In this document: positions 35,708 through 44,295 of the stretch, in pieces | How positions within the stretch are numbered: the stretch's first letter is position 1 | Layout: each line of letters starts with the position of its first letter | From: Fusobacteria bacterium ZRK30 | GTDB taxonomy: Bacteria; Fusobacteriota; Fusobacteriia; Fusobacteriales; Fusobacteriaceae | DNA length: 64,000 nucleotides | NCBI GenBank assembly: GCA_024628785.1 | Contig: CP102404.1 | Coordinates: 1-64,000 of the forward strand | Direction: 5' to 3' | Notes under the pieces: model-generated | What the model was told of the DNA's origin: nothing | Database searches by the model: none | Seen by the model: the letters and a program-made list of their open reading frames with translations, nothing else | Program-made: the position numbers and the translations under genes

Positions 35708-36106
35708 ATGAAAAAACAATTTAAAATTGGATTAGCTAGTTTAGGAATATTATTACTATCTACAGGAGCATTAGCAAATGATGGTGATAACCATGACAAG
35801 GAAGGTAATAAAAGAATCAAGAGTTATTCAAAAATACTTGAAGTACAATATGCAGATTTAGAGATAGATTCTAAAAAATATGAACTTGACTACAAATTAA
35901 AAGATTTAGATACATTTTTATTAATGGTTGTTGAAGTAGAATCTAATTTCTTTGGTAAAGCACCTACAAATGCAGAAATTGAAAAAGCAATAGAACCTAT
36001 ACTAGAAGAGATAAATAAGGATATTCAAACTGATCTAAAGAAACCTTTAAGAGTCCTTGTAGAATATAAAGACACAAATATTTTAAATAAAAGATATGAA
36101 AATTAA
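35708..36106 (+). CDS. Small secreted protein of unknown function
   Basis: Starting at the ATG at 35708 (behind GGGAGATG) gives 132 residues with a clean Sec signal peptide: basic start, then 'IGLASLGILLLSTGALA' with cleavage after ALA. An in-frame ATG at 35660 has its own ribosome site but would add a charged extension before the signal. The mature part is charged and soluble, with the pattern Y-x-x-x-LE-x-QY...Y-x-LD-x-x-LK...FLLMVVEVESNFFG and a basic 'DLKKPLRVLVEYK' end. I recognise no family. A broken paralogue lies at 38433-38870 across the two-component genes, suggesting a shared envelope function. A strong terminator follows. Confidence 0.8.
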   Translation: MKKQFKIGLASLGILLLSTGALANDGDNHDKEGNKRIKSYSKILEVQYADLEIDSKKYELDYKLKDLDTFLLMVVEVESNFFGKAPTNAEIEKAIEPILEEINKDIQTDLKKPLRVLVEYKDTNILNKRYEN

Positions 36107-36120
36107 TGAAAAACTTTTAT

Positions 36121-36162
36121 AAAAAGAGGAGTAATAATTCTTTAATTATTACTCCTCTTTTT
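36121..36162 (+). terminator. Terminator of the secreted-protein gene
   Basis: AAGAGGAGTAATAAT pairs with ATTATTACTCCTCTT and is followed by TTTT. Confidence 0.88.
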
Positions 36163-36257
36163 TAATATCTTAGATTTTTTTATGTTAGCAGTAGAGTATA
36201 AAATTAAACTCTTTCAAAGTTTATATTTTAGACAGGCTGCCCAGAAAAATCTGCAAA

Positions 36258-36302
36258 TAAAAAAATAGCTTCCTTTAGCAAAATTATTACCACAGGAAGC
36301 TA
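36258..36302 (-). terminator. Terminator of the two-component operon
   Basis: On the minus strand TAGCTTCCT and AGGAAGCTA form a 9-bp stem with a 19-base loop, followed by TTTTTTTATT. Confidence 0.8.
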
Positions 36303-36317
36303 CTTATTCATATTTTT

Positions 36318-36983
36318 TTATCTGAGACTATATCCAATCCCTCTTATAGTTTTTATCAATTTTTCATCATATTCTTTGTCTATTTTATCTCTTAAATATT
36401 TTATATATACATCCAATACATTAGGGTTAGAATAGTCCTCATCTCCCCATATTTTAGCTAGTATTTTATCTCTACTCATAGCTATTCCACTATTTATAAG
36501 AAGATATTCAAGGAGATCAAACTCTTGTTTAGAAAGATTGATTTCATTTCCATCCCTTATAACTATTCTTTTATTTGAATCTAAGGTTAAATCTTTGTAT
36601 GTCAATATAAGGGTATCTTCTTTTTTAGTTTTCCTTAAATTTGCTCTTATCCGGGCAGTCAATTCTCCATAGCTAAAAGGCTTAACCACATAGTCATCTG
36701 CTCCTATATCCAAACCTATTATTTTATCTCCTATTTCTTCCTTTGCAGTGAGCATTATTATGGGTATATCGGATGTTTTTCTTATCCTTTTACAGACTTC
36801 ATATCCGTCTACCTTAGGAAGCATTATATCCAAGAGTATAAGATCGTAATCTCCTTCTTCAAATTTTATCAAAGCATCAAAACCATCTCTTGCTATATCT
36901 GAACTATACCCCTCATATGAAAGTTGTAAACTTAAGACTCTTGAAAGTTTTTTATCATCTTCTACTAACAGTATTTTTTTCAT
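36318..36983 (-). CDS. OmpR/PhoB-family response regulator
   Basis: I use the ATG at 36983 behind GGAGG, giving 221 residues. The receiver domain has the acidic pair E8-D9-D10, phosphorylation site D52 (LILLDIMLPKVDGYE) and the lysine in 'YVVKPF'. The C-terminal winged helix (residues about 125-221) ends in KTIRGIGYSLR. It overlaps the end of the kinase gene by 29 bp, so the two are coupled. Phased CTTATAA repeats at three nearby promoters are candidate targets. Confidence 0.94.
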   Translation of the reverse strand: MKKILLVEDDKKLSRVLSLQLSYEGYSSDIARDGFDALIKFEEGDYDLILLDIMLPKVDGYEVCKRIRKTSDIPIIMLTAKEEIGDKIIGLDIGADDYVVKPFSYGELTARIRANLRKTKKEDTLILTYKDLTLDSNKRIVIRDGNEINLSKQEFDLLEYLLINSGIAMSRDKILAKIWGDEDYSNPNVLDVYIKYLRDKIDKEYDEKLIKTIRGIGYSLR

Positions 36984-38370
36984 TTGTTCCTCCATTTTTA
37001 GCAAATATGATTTCGAAAGTAGTGCCTTCTCCTATTTTACTCTTTACATTTACCTCACACCCATGGAGTTCGGTTAATTTTTTAACTATAGAAAGTCCTA
37101 GACCTACACTTCCGTTATCTCTATTCCTGGATTTATCTCCCCTGTAAAATCTATCAAAAATTTTATCTATCTCACCTGAATCAATTCCGTTTCCAAAATC
37201 TTTTACATAGATTACAGCCTCAGCAGGTCTTTCGTAGTATCCAAGTTCTATCCCTTTATTTTCACCATATTTTATTGCATTATCAATAAGTGCACGAAGT
37301 ATTTGAATAAGAATATCCTGATCACATTTAAGAAGTGAATCTGATTCGACAGAAGTCTTTAATCCCCCGCTTTCCTCTATTGAGCCATAATCATTTTTTA
37401 ATTTTTTAAAAAGATTTTTTATATCTATTGTATCTATGTTTAATTTAAAATTTTCTATGTCTTTTCTTGCCATAAAAAGAAGTTTTTCAATCATCCTGTT
37501 CATACTTTCATTTTCTTCTTCTATAGCTGTCATAGCTTCTTCTAAAAGTTCTTTATTATCTGGTCCGACCTTTCTATAAAGATCTAAATAACCCTTCATA
37601 ACAGCTATAGGGGTCCGAAGTTCATGAGATATGTTTGATACAAAATCCCTCTGATCATCAAATGACTGATCTAATCTTTCAAACATTGTATTAATAAGTT
37701 TGGATAACCTTGAAATTTCATCTGGTTGATCCCCTATAGGGAGCCTTTGATCTAAATTTTCAGCAGTTATTTTCTCAGTCAGATCACTTATTCTATTTAT
37801 AGGTGTAATGACTTTATTTCCAATTCTTATCCCTAAAAATATTGCTATAAAAATGCTAAGTAATTCTATTATAATAAGTACCTGCATCAGCACTTTAAAA
37901 TATTCTTCATAATCCGTAATTAGCAAATATTGAAATATATAATCATTTCCATTATATTGACGTACTTCATCGAGATAAAAATATTCTTCATGATTTTTTC
38001 CTTCTAATAGGACTATCTTGTTGTATTGTTTTAAATCAAGACTTATATCTCTCGGTATTTCCCCTACCTCAATTCCATTGGGATTTAATATCCTTATATA
38101 AAAATCTCTACTGTGTGCCCTGACTTTATTTATCTCAACTTCTAATCTTTTTTTAGACATTACAACATTTTTTTCTTCAAGACCTTTAATATTTTCAAGG
38201 AAAAAATCTTTGTTTGTATAAAAAGTATCCTTTTTTATATTAATAATCATTTTACTAGATAGCTGGTATATAAGAACATTTAAAAAGAGAAGTGTCCCTA
38301 CAAATACAATTACATAAGTAAAAATGATATTCATTTTTATAGTTTTAAATTTTTGAAACAATATACTCAC
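36955..38370 (-). CDS. Sensor histidine kinase
   Basis: The 471-residue kinase has two membrane segments (about residues 13-33 and 158-180) around a sensor loop of about 120 residues. A HAMP linker follows (RIGNKVITPINRISDLTEKI), then the H-box SNISHELRTP with His249 and the ATPase boxes ALIDNAIKYG, DFGNGID and GLGLSIVKKL. It phosphorylates the response regulator encoded downstream. The loop sequence does not reveal the signal. The surrounding genes for secreted, glycosyl-transfer and membrane proteins suggest envelope sensing. Confidence 0.93.
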   Translation of the reverse strand: MSILFQKFKTIKMNIIFTYVIVFVGTLLFLNVLIYQLSSKMIINIKKDTFYTNKDFFLENIKGLEEKNVVMSKKRLEVEINKVRAHSRDFYIRILNPNGIEVGEIPRDISLDLKQYNKIVLLEGKNHEEYFYLDEVRQYNGNDYIFQYLLITDYEEYFKVLMQVLIIIELLSIFIAIFLGIRIGNKVITPINRISDLTEKITAENLDQRLPIGDQPDEISRLSKLINTMFERLDQSFDDQRDFVSNISHELRTPIAVMKGYLDLYRKVGPDNKELLEEAMTAIEEENESMNRMIEKLLFMARKDIENFKLNIDTIDIKNLFKKLKNDYGSIEESGGLKTSVESDSLLKCDQDILIQILRALIDNAIKYGENKGIELGYYERPAEAVIYVKDFGNGIDSGEIDKIFDRFYRGDKSRNRDNGSVGLGLSIVKKLTELHGCEVNVKSKIGEGTTFEIIFAKNGGTNEKNTVSRR

Positions 38371-38432
38371 TCCTCTTTTGACAAATTATAGTATTAATAT
38401 AATACCTTATAAAAAAATGTTTGCCCAACTTT

Positions 38433-38870
38433 TTAATATTTTTTCATAAAAATATTCTTGTTTTTATATTTAACTATTACTCTTACAGGTTTTTTTAAAT
38501 CATCTATTATATTTTTAGCTACCTTTCTGGTTATTGGTTCTACGGTACTTATTATTTAAAAATCTGTGTACCTTTCTCCTAGAAAATTTTTATCTACGTC
38601 TACTTCTAACAATAAAAAATTTCCTGGATTTTTTAAATCGTATTCAAATTCATATTTTATATCTTCTACAAGTCTATCTATATATTGTTTTTCAAGTGTA
38701 TTTATGTAATTTTCCATCTGATTATTTCCATCTTCATTGGATAATTCTGTTGATAAAACTTCAACTATATCTTTTTCATTAATAGTTTTTTCTGTTTCAT
38801 TATTGGCTAAAATTCCTGTGGATAACATTATTACTCCTGCAATTACTAATTTTTTTAATTGGTTTTTTAT
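38433..38870 (-). pseudogene. Decayed paralogue of the small secreted protein
   Basis: Read on the minus strand this encodes a relative of the protein at 35708-36106: a signal-like MLSTGILAN, then YINTLEKQY, DLKNPGNFLLLEVDVDKNFLG and, after a stop, TVEPITRKVAKNIIDDLKKP and VRVIVKYKN. Two lesions are visible. The start codon aligned to the paralogue's ATG is ATA (38868-38870), although the AAGGAG site remains. An in-frame TAA (38556-38558) also stands where the paralogue has GAA. The frame is otherwise intact to the TAA at 38433. It probably degenerated recently from a duplicate. Confidence 0.75.
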
Positions 38871-38911
38871 TTTAACCAGCTCCTTATATATATTTTTTAA
38901 TCTTCTATAAT

Positions 38912-39703
38912 TTAACTCAATAACTGAATAACTGAATATGTAGTTATTAGATATAATATTAATACGACTAATGAAAATAGACCTGGATTTACTTTTTTCC
39001 CCAAAAACTTTAGTTTCAGAGCATCTATTTTAGCAGGGCAGGTTTCACCGTCTACACAATTGAAACATGAAATACAATCTTTTCCACATATTTTCTTTTC
39101 TTTAGACACTTTTATATCCATTGGACAGGCCCTATCACATCTACCGCAGGATACACATTTTTTTTCATCTCTTTCTACAACTAAAATTGGTAAAAATTTA
39201 TGAATTATATTATACATAGCTTTTTGCGGGCATATATATTTACAGAAAAATCTTGGGATTAGTAAGGGAATAATTATGATCATGTATTTTTTAAATTTTA
39301 AAAATTCAAGAGATATAGCATTAGATTTATATATTGCCATGTGGCTTCCCCAAAAATAATCATATCCCCCTGCTATTATCAAATAAACGAATCCTGATAA
39401 AAATACATATTTTAGCAACCTCAAAATTTTGTCCAATCTCCCTTTAGGGAAAAACTGTAAACTGGGAAAAAGATTTCTACCAATTTTTTCTATAAAATAA
39501 GATAGATTTCCAAAAGGACACAACCACCCACACCAAAAACTTCCAAATACAATAAAAAATAAAAATGTTACCATCTCTACCTCAAAATCAATTTTTACTC
39601 CAAATAAGTTTTTTGTAAACCACCCTAACCAGGGTACCAATAAAAGTACGGTCAAAAACCTTATAAAATCTCTAAGTTCCCTTATTTTTAATTTATTTTC
39701 CAT
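38912..39703 (-). CDS. Membrane polyferredoxin (NapH/YccM-like 4Fe-4S protein)
   Basis: The 263-residue protein has about five membrane segments with CGWLCPFG (residues near 58) and CKYICPQKAMYN (near 153), the paired CxxxCP motifs of NapH/NosR-type electron-transfer proteins. Two further 4Fe-4S groups follow: CVSCGRCDRACP and a cysteine-rich CGKDCISCFNCVDGETCP near residues 210-230. It probably passes electrons between the membrane pool and a redox partner; none is encoded next to it. Its upstream region bears a CTTATAA tandem repeat, linking it to the nearby response regulator. Confidence 0.88.
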   Translation of the reverse strand: MENKLKIRELRDFIRFLTVLLLVPWLGWFTKNLFGVKIDFEVEMVTFLFFIVFGSFWCGWLCPFGNLSYFIEKIGRNLFPSLQFFPKGRLDKILRLLKYVFLSGFVYLIIAGGYDYFWGSHMAIYKSNAISLEFLKFKKYMIIIIPLLIPRFFCKYICPQKAMYNIIHKFLPILVVERDEKKCVSCGRCDRACPMDIKVSKEKKICGKDCISCFNCVDGETCPAKIDALKLKFLGKKVNPGLFSLVVLILYLITTYSVIQLLS

Positions 39704-39765
39704 ATATTTCCTCCTCTTTTCGTTGCCATATAATAATAGTTATATATTAATTGTTTCTTGGACAA

Positions 39766-39787
39766 TTCTTATAATTTTCTTATAAGT
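39766..39787 (-). promoter_or_regulatory. 11-bp-phased CTTATAA direct repeat before the polyferredoxin gene
   Basis: TTCTTATAA occurs twice with an 11-bp step, as at 34691 and 35469. It lies about 65 bp upstream of the start codon at 39703. The -10 spacing is less clear than at the other two sites. Confidence 0.5.
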
Positions 39788-40114
39788 TTATAAATACGTT
39801 AAAAACGATATTACTGTGAGTGAAAAATTGAAATAAGTATCTTTACATTTAACTATTGAAGCACTACTCGTTATAAACTTAGTATTCTCATGAATCAACC
39901 TTCTGACTATTTTAGTATTGCAACTAAGAAATCTTTATTTTAGAGTTTTAAAATTTGATTCTGAAATTAATTGTAGTAATATACTAATGCTTCTTTAATA
40001 GTGAAGTAAATAAAGTAATATTAGTTTATGCTAGATGGATTTGAAGTATCCTAATTAGTTTTCTATCGTTACATTTGATTTGATGATTTAAGTGATAAAA
40101 AAGGAGGAAATAAT
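39788..40114. other. Intergenic region without recognisable genes
   Basis: AT-rich spacer upstream of the M1-like gene. I see no open frame with a ribosome site, no structured RNA and no strong inverted repeat, only the AAGGAGG site (40100-40106) for the next gene. Confidence 0.5.
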
Positions 40115-41261
40115 TTGATAGTTTATAAAGGTGATTTGGTCATAGATGTAATCGATAATATGATTAAGGTGGATTTAGAAATAACCTGTGACAACGAAAA
40201 AGAAAAATTTTATATCAATAAAAATATGGATATGGTCAAAATAACTTCTAAAAATAATATATCTTATGAAGTGAGTAAAGGTATAGTTCCTTCTAGTAAA
40301 ATCATTTCTGAAACAAAAAATATGTATAGATGGTCAAGAGAAAAATCTAACCTTTAATATAAAGTATTCTGGTAAAATTATAGATAATAATACTATCAAT
40401 CAAGTAAAAAAGGATTGGACAGAACTAGGATGCTACCTTCCATGGTTTCCAATAAATGAAAGTATAGAGAACTCAAAATTTGAGATAGATATTACCTGTA
40501 TTGGGGGAGAAAACAGTAAAATACTATACCCTCTTTCAAAGGAAAGTTTAATAGATTTTTCATATCCCGTTTTTGTCTCTAATAACCACTTGATGGAGGA
40601 GGTTGTTTTGGAAAAAACTAAAGTAATTATTTATTTTAGAGAAAAAGAGGGCAAAGAACTTAAAGATATTATAAAAAATAGTGCAGATAAAATTTTAACT
40701 CATTTTATGGAAACTTTTGGTAAGTTAGAGGAAGATGTTATCTTGACTGTCGTAATCTCTCCTAGAAAGAAAGGAGGAGGCTATTGCAGGAAAAACTTAA
40801 TCGTACTCAATGAATCTAAAAATATAGATAAAACTTCCTATGAACAATATTTTGCCCACGAATTAGCTCATCTTTGGTGGACTCATGGAAAAATGAATTC
40901 GTGGGAAGACTGGCTGAATGAATCTTTTGCAGAATATTCTGTTCTTTCCTATGTAAGGTCTGAATACGGGGAAAAAGTTTTAACTGAAAAAATTAAAAAT
41001 TATGAGGAAAAAATTAAAGGAACTCCTCCAATATTTAATTTAGACAGAGGTCATGAGATGAGTTATCTGGCACTTTATCCCAAAGGGGCATTGATTTTAA
41101 ATGATCTATATGAATTCCTTGGAGATCCTGAATTTAATAGATTGTTAAAAAGAATAAGTATGTTGAAGATTAATAATACTTCACACCTTTTTGAAGTAAT
41201 TGAAAATGAATTTTCTTCTAAAGCCAGAAAAAAATTAGAGTGGAACCTTCGAAACTTCTAA
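40115..41261 (+). pseudogene. M1-family (gluzincin) metallopeptidase, frameshifted
   Basis: The first 80 codons from a TTG (40115, behind AAGGAGG) end at TAA. A +1 frame then runs unbroken from about 40326 to 41261: IDGQEKNLTFNIKYSG, 'GCYLPWFPINES', then the zinc site HELAHLWWTHGK with the downstream glutamate in NESFAEYS. Removing one T near 40324-40326 (in ATGTATAG) joins the frames into a protein of about 381 residues. It has the M1 beta domain and catalytic domain but lacks the long C-terminal helical domain. The downstream frame alone (from 40590) could still give a 223-residue catalytic fragment. Either a true frameshift or a sequencing error. Confidence 0.7.
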
Positions 41262-41270
41262 AAAAAATTA

Positions 41271-41300
41271 AAAAAGTCGGATAACTAATCCGACTTTTTA
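41271..41300 (+). terminator. Terminator of the M1-like gene
   Basis: AAAGTCGGAT pairs with ATCCGACTTT around AACTA, with T-rich sequence after it and A-rich before it. Confidence 0.85.
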
Positions 41301-41440
41301 TTGTTATTATAAATTTTCTATAAATTCTAAAAATCAATATATTTAGAAGTCAATACTTTGAATATTAAGTTTCGTATAAGATAAATAACTTTAAGATAAC
41401 TACCCAGATTTGTATCGCTATCTCTTTACTTTTTATTTAA

Positions 41441-42694
41441 TTATAAGTCTTTTCTAAAAACTAAAAACAATGATTTTTTATACCTGGAAAAATAATAAAC
41501 ATTTACAATCAGTCCTAAAACGCCTACTAAAGTGCCTAAAGTTATATAACCTAATTTTTCTGCTATAAAACCACCTAAAAATGACCCTAGTAACATACCC
41601 ATATTACTCAAAACTAAAGAAATACTCGATAAACGTCCCCTCATATTTCCTGGGATATAGGCCATTAGTGAACTGGTTCTAATTGTTATTGTTATGATAC
41701 CTAAACTTCCAGTTATTCCCCATATAACATAGATACCATACAAAGGAGATATAAAAATAAATAAAAGTAATGAATCTATTATAAAATTTATTATTACATA
41801 TATTTTAAACTTATTCTCAGAACTGTATGTTACAAATATTGACTGTAAAAACCCTATAATAAATCTAGATCCTGTCATTACGATTCCTAAAATAATATAT
41901 TTATCCTTTCCTAAATCAACTTTAGACTCAAAATAAGGTAACATAACAGTCATAATGGCACCCCAAGTAACAGTAGTAAAAAAGATTTTCATATAAATAA
42001 CATAAATTCCTTTTTCTTCCCTTAAATATACATATCCTTCCTTTAAATTTTCTAAAAATGTAGATTTTGAATCTTTAATCAAGTTTTCTTTTACATCTAT
42101 AAAGCATTCAAATATTGCCACAATCAAATAAGTTATTGAATTAAAGATCAATATTCCTGACAGTCCTATTTTATTATATACAATCAAGAAAATAGGAGCC
42201 ATTAATCCTTGGGAAATTGGTCCTAAAAGAGAATCTATAGAATAAGACTTTTGAGATCTTCCAGGAGTTATAGTATCTGGTAATAATGTTGTAAAAGCTG
42301 CTGAATACACCGAATCCAATAAACTAATTAAAAAATTAAATCCCAAATATAAAGGTAAACTAAATTCTGTAAAATATATTATTACTGGCAGTAAAAAAAA
42401 TAATAAACAATAACAGCAGTCTGTTCCTATTACTATTTTTTTCCTACTATATTTATCTATTATTGGTCCCAACAACGGTGTTACAACTAGTTTAGGTATA
42501 TAATATGCTACATTAAACATTGCAAATAAAAACACAGATTTAGTCATATCAAAAACTGTAAAACTAATAGCCAAAGAAGCCATATAGCTTCCCATCATTG
42601 ATATAAAAGATCCGATCGTTAATAATGTAAAATTTTTATTCCACACTTTATTCTGCTTAGATGCAATATCTATTTCATATGTTATTTTACTCAT
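41441..42694 (-). CDS. MFS efflux transporter (DHA3/MefA-like)
   Basis: The 417-residue protein has 12 membrane segments with the MFS loop 'GPIIDKYSRKKIVIG' after helix 2 and 'MRGRLSSISLVLSNMGMLLGSFLGGF' in the second half. The pattern resembles MefA-type DHA3 drug exporters. Its ATG lies within the end of the kinase-like gene (8-bp overlap) behind GGAGGG, so the two form one operon. A leader peptide and terminator upstream of the operon fit antibiotic-induced expression. Substrate unknown. Confidence 0.82.
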   Translation of the reverse strand: MSKITYEIDIASKQNKVWNKNFTLLTIGSFISMMGSYMASLAISFTVFDMTKSVFLFAMFNVAYYIPKLVVTPLLGPIIDKYSRKKIVIGTDCCYCLLFFLLPVIIYFTEFSLPLYLGFNFLISLLDSVYSAAFTTLLPDTITPGRSQKSYSIDSLLGPISQGLMAPIFLIVYNKIGLSGILIFNSITYLIVAIFECFIDVKENLIKDSKSTFLENLKEGYVYLREEKGIYVIYMKIFFTTVTWGAIMTVMLPYFESKVDLGKDKYIILGIVMTGSRFIIGFLQSIFVTYSSENKFKIYVIINFIIDSLLLFIFISPLYGIYVIWGITGSLGIITITIRTSSLMAYIPGNMRGRLSSISLVLSNMGMLLGSFLGGFIAEKLGYITLGTLVGVLGLIVNVYYFSRYKKSLFLVFRKDL

Positions 42695-43553
42695 GCGTCT
42701 CCCTCCATTTCATTATCTCTTTCTCAAAACTTTCACTTTCTAAAAATTTGAGGGGCTCCTCAGCCCAATCAGGAAATTTTCCCCTATTAAATCCCTCTAA
42801 AACAGCAAATGTATGTGCTAATATATTATTCACTGTAGTTTCCAACATATTAATTTCCCCATATAACTCAATAAACTTTTCACCACATTTTTTTATAGAA
42901 GAAGTTACATTTAAAATATCAGAAGCTATAAGCCCTTCTCCTAACATATTATAGTCAAACATAAATGCTTCACTGTAATCTTTGGCAACTATCATATTCA
43001 CAAAATAAAAATCATTGTATGTTATTGTCCTTCGAGCTTTACAAAATTTATGTAATTTATCTATTTCAGAATTTAAAATATCCCATACCTCCTTATTTTT
43101 AACATTAATTTTATCTTTAAGAAAAGTAATAGATTCTCTAGTAATTAAATCATACTCAGAATAGAGTTTTATTTTATTATCTTTTAAATATATTTCTCCT
43201 TTCCTATGGAGCTTTTGATACCACCTTGCAAGAAGAACTATAACCTTTGGATTAAACATATCTTCTTTTGTTGCAAGTCTATATCTATCCGAAAATTTTA
43301 TATCTTCCATTAAAATAAATGATTCTGCAAAGCTATAAACTGGAATAGTTTGAATTCCTAATTCCATCAACACCTTATAGTTACTGATTTCCCTCTTATA
43401 AATTTCATTTTAAAACACTTTTAAAATTTTTGATGACTCTTGATCTTTAACTCTATGCACAAGAATCCCGTCTTTATTTGATATTTCTTCTAAAGTTATT
43501 TCTTTTAGATTTTTAACATTATGCTCTTCTAAAATTTTATAAATTATTTCCAT
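42687..43553 (-). pseudogene. Aminoglycoside-phosphotransferase/choline-kinase-like gene with internal TAA
   Basis: From the ATG at 43553 (behind AGGAGG) the frame runs 47 codons to TAA at 43410-43412 and continues in the same frame for 241 codons (NEIYKREISNYKVLMELGI) to 42687. The N-terminal part has a kinase-like 'LVHRVKDQESSKILKVF' strand. The C-terminal part has the catalytic loop as YNDFYFVNMIV (usually HGDxxxxN) and FDYNMLGEG for the metal-binding DxD region. It looks like a small-molecule kinase interrupted by one nonsense codon. Re-initiation at the ATG at 43373 could give a 228-residue fragment. Substitution of His by Tyr in the loop is unusual. Confidence 0.65.
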
Positions 43554-43593
43554 TTTTACCTCCTAATTAATTTCCCCAGAGTAAAAAAATGTA

Positions 43594-43630
43594 CAAAAAA
43601 AAGCCTATCTAGAAATATCCTAAATAGACT
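43594..43630 (-). terminator. Terminator in the leader of the kinase-MFS operon
   Basis: On the minus strand AGTCTATTTAG (43620-43630) pairs with CTAGATAGGCT (43602-43612) in an 11-bp stem with two G-U pairs, followed by eight T. It lies 41 bases before the kinase start, between that gene and its likely promoter, so it can act as an attenuator. Confidence 0.75.
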
Positions 43631-43788
43631 TCTGTTTAATTCACTTAAACTAATAGCTATTGATACAAACCTAAACTCTGGGAAAGAGTCATTTTGAATA
43701 AATAACAATAAATTTAAGCACTAAAAAATACTATAAGTAATTTATAGTTCTGCAATTATAATTATATTTACCAAACATCCTCTTTTTA

Positions 43789-43821
43789 TTAAATTACATC
43801 TACCCCTGTTAAGTTTCCCAT
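43789..43821 (-). CDS. Candidate 10-residue leader peptide of the kinase-MFS operon
   Basis: AAAGGAGG (43831-43838) precedes an ATG at 43821 encoding MGNLTGVDVI and TAA. It starts about 30 bases after the predicted transcription start and lies upstream of the attenuator hairpin. That is the layout of ribosome-stalling leaders of antibiotic resistance genes. Too short to prove by sequence alone. Confidence 0.45.
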   Translation of the reverse strand: MGNLTGVDVI

Positions 43822-43857
43822 TAATCTTTTACCTCCTTTTAATTTATTGATATTCAG

Positions 43858-43886
43858 ATTGTAGCATTTTATATTTTTATTGTCTA
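43858..43886 (-). promoter_or_regulatory. Sigma-70 promoter of the kinase-MFS operon
   Basis: On the minus strand TAGACA (43881-43886) and TACAAT (43858-43863) are separated by 17 bp, close to the TTGACA/TATAAT consensus. Confidence 0.65.
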
Positions 43887-44113
43887 ACAAATTTTTAAAT
43901 CAAAAAAGTTATTAAAAAAGAGGTCTGAAATATTCAGTTAGATATGGAGAAAGGAAAACTTAGAAGATCCCAGAAGATTATTCTAAAGGAAAAAGATGAA
44001 TTTTTTTACAAAAACTCCTCCACAAAACAGACTAAATTTTTAAAACTTTATTTATAAATTTATGTACATCTACCTAAAATTTCTGTGAAAATAATAATAA
44101 CGATAAACTTTTT

Positions 44114-44137
44114 TTGGGGCTGCATCCCAATTTTTTT
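44114..44137 (+). terminator. Terminator-like hairpin upstream of the glycine cleavage operon
   Basis: TTGGG pairs with CCCAA around GCTGCAT, followed by seven T. It precedes the predicted promoter at 44200, so it probably ends an unseen upstream transcript. No gene feeds into it. Confidence 0.5.
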
Positions 44138-44199
44138 AAGGGTTTCAACTAAAAAGTTATATTGTGCACACTATTGTAATGTGAAAATAATATTCCTTA

Positions 44200-44228
44200 T
44201 TGACTTTGTTAAAAAATAAGAATACAGT
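44200..44228 (+). promoter_or_regulatory. Sigma-70 promoter of the lipA-gcv operon
   Basis: TTGACT (44200-44205) and TACAGT (44223-44228) with a 17-bp spacer lie about 65 bp before the lipA ATG. I looked for a tandem glycine riboswitch here and did not find its core motifs. Confidence 0.55.
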
Positions 44229-44295
44229 TGATTAAAAGACTATACTTGGAACCACAGAGTATTAAAAATTATAAAGATCAGGAGTAGTGATATTT

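Noticed and set aside
36890-37147. Plus-strand frame opposite the kinase and regulator genes
   Set aside because: Antisense shadow without ribosome site.
43900-44290. Possible glycine riboswitch before lipA-gcv
   Set aside because: The conserved core segments of the gcvT riboswitch are not present; the only structured element is a short terminator-like hairpin at 44114-44137.
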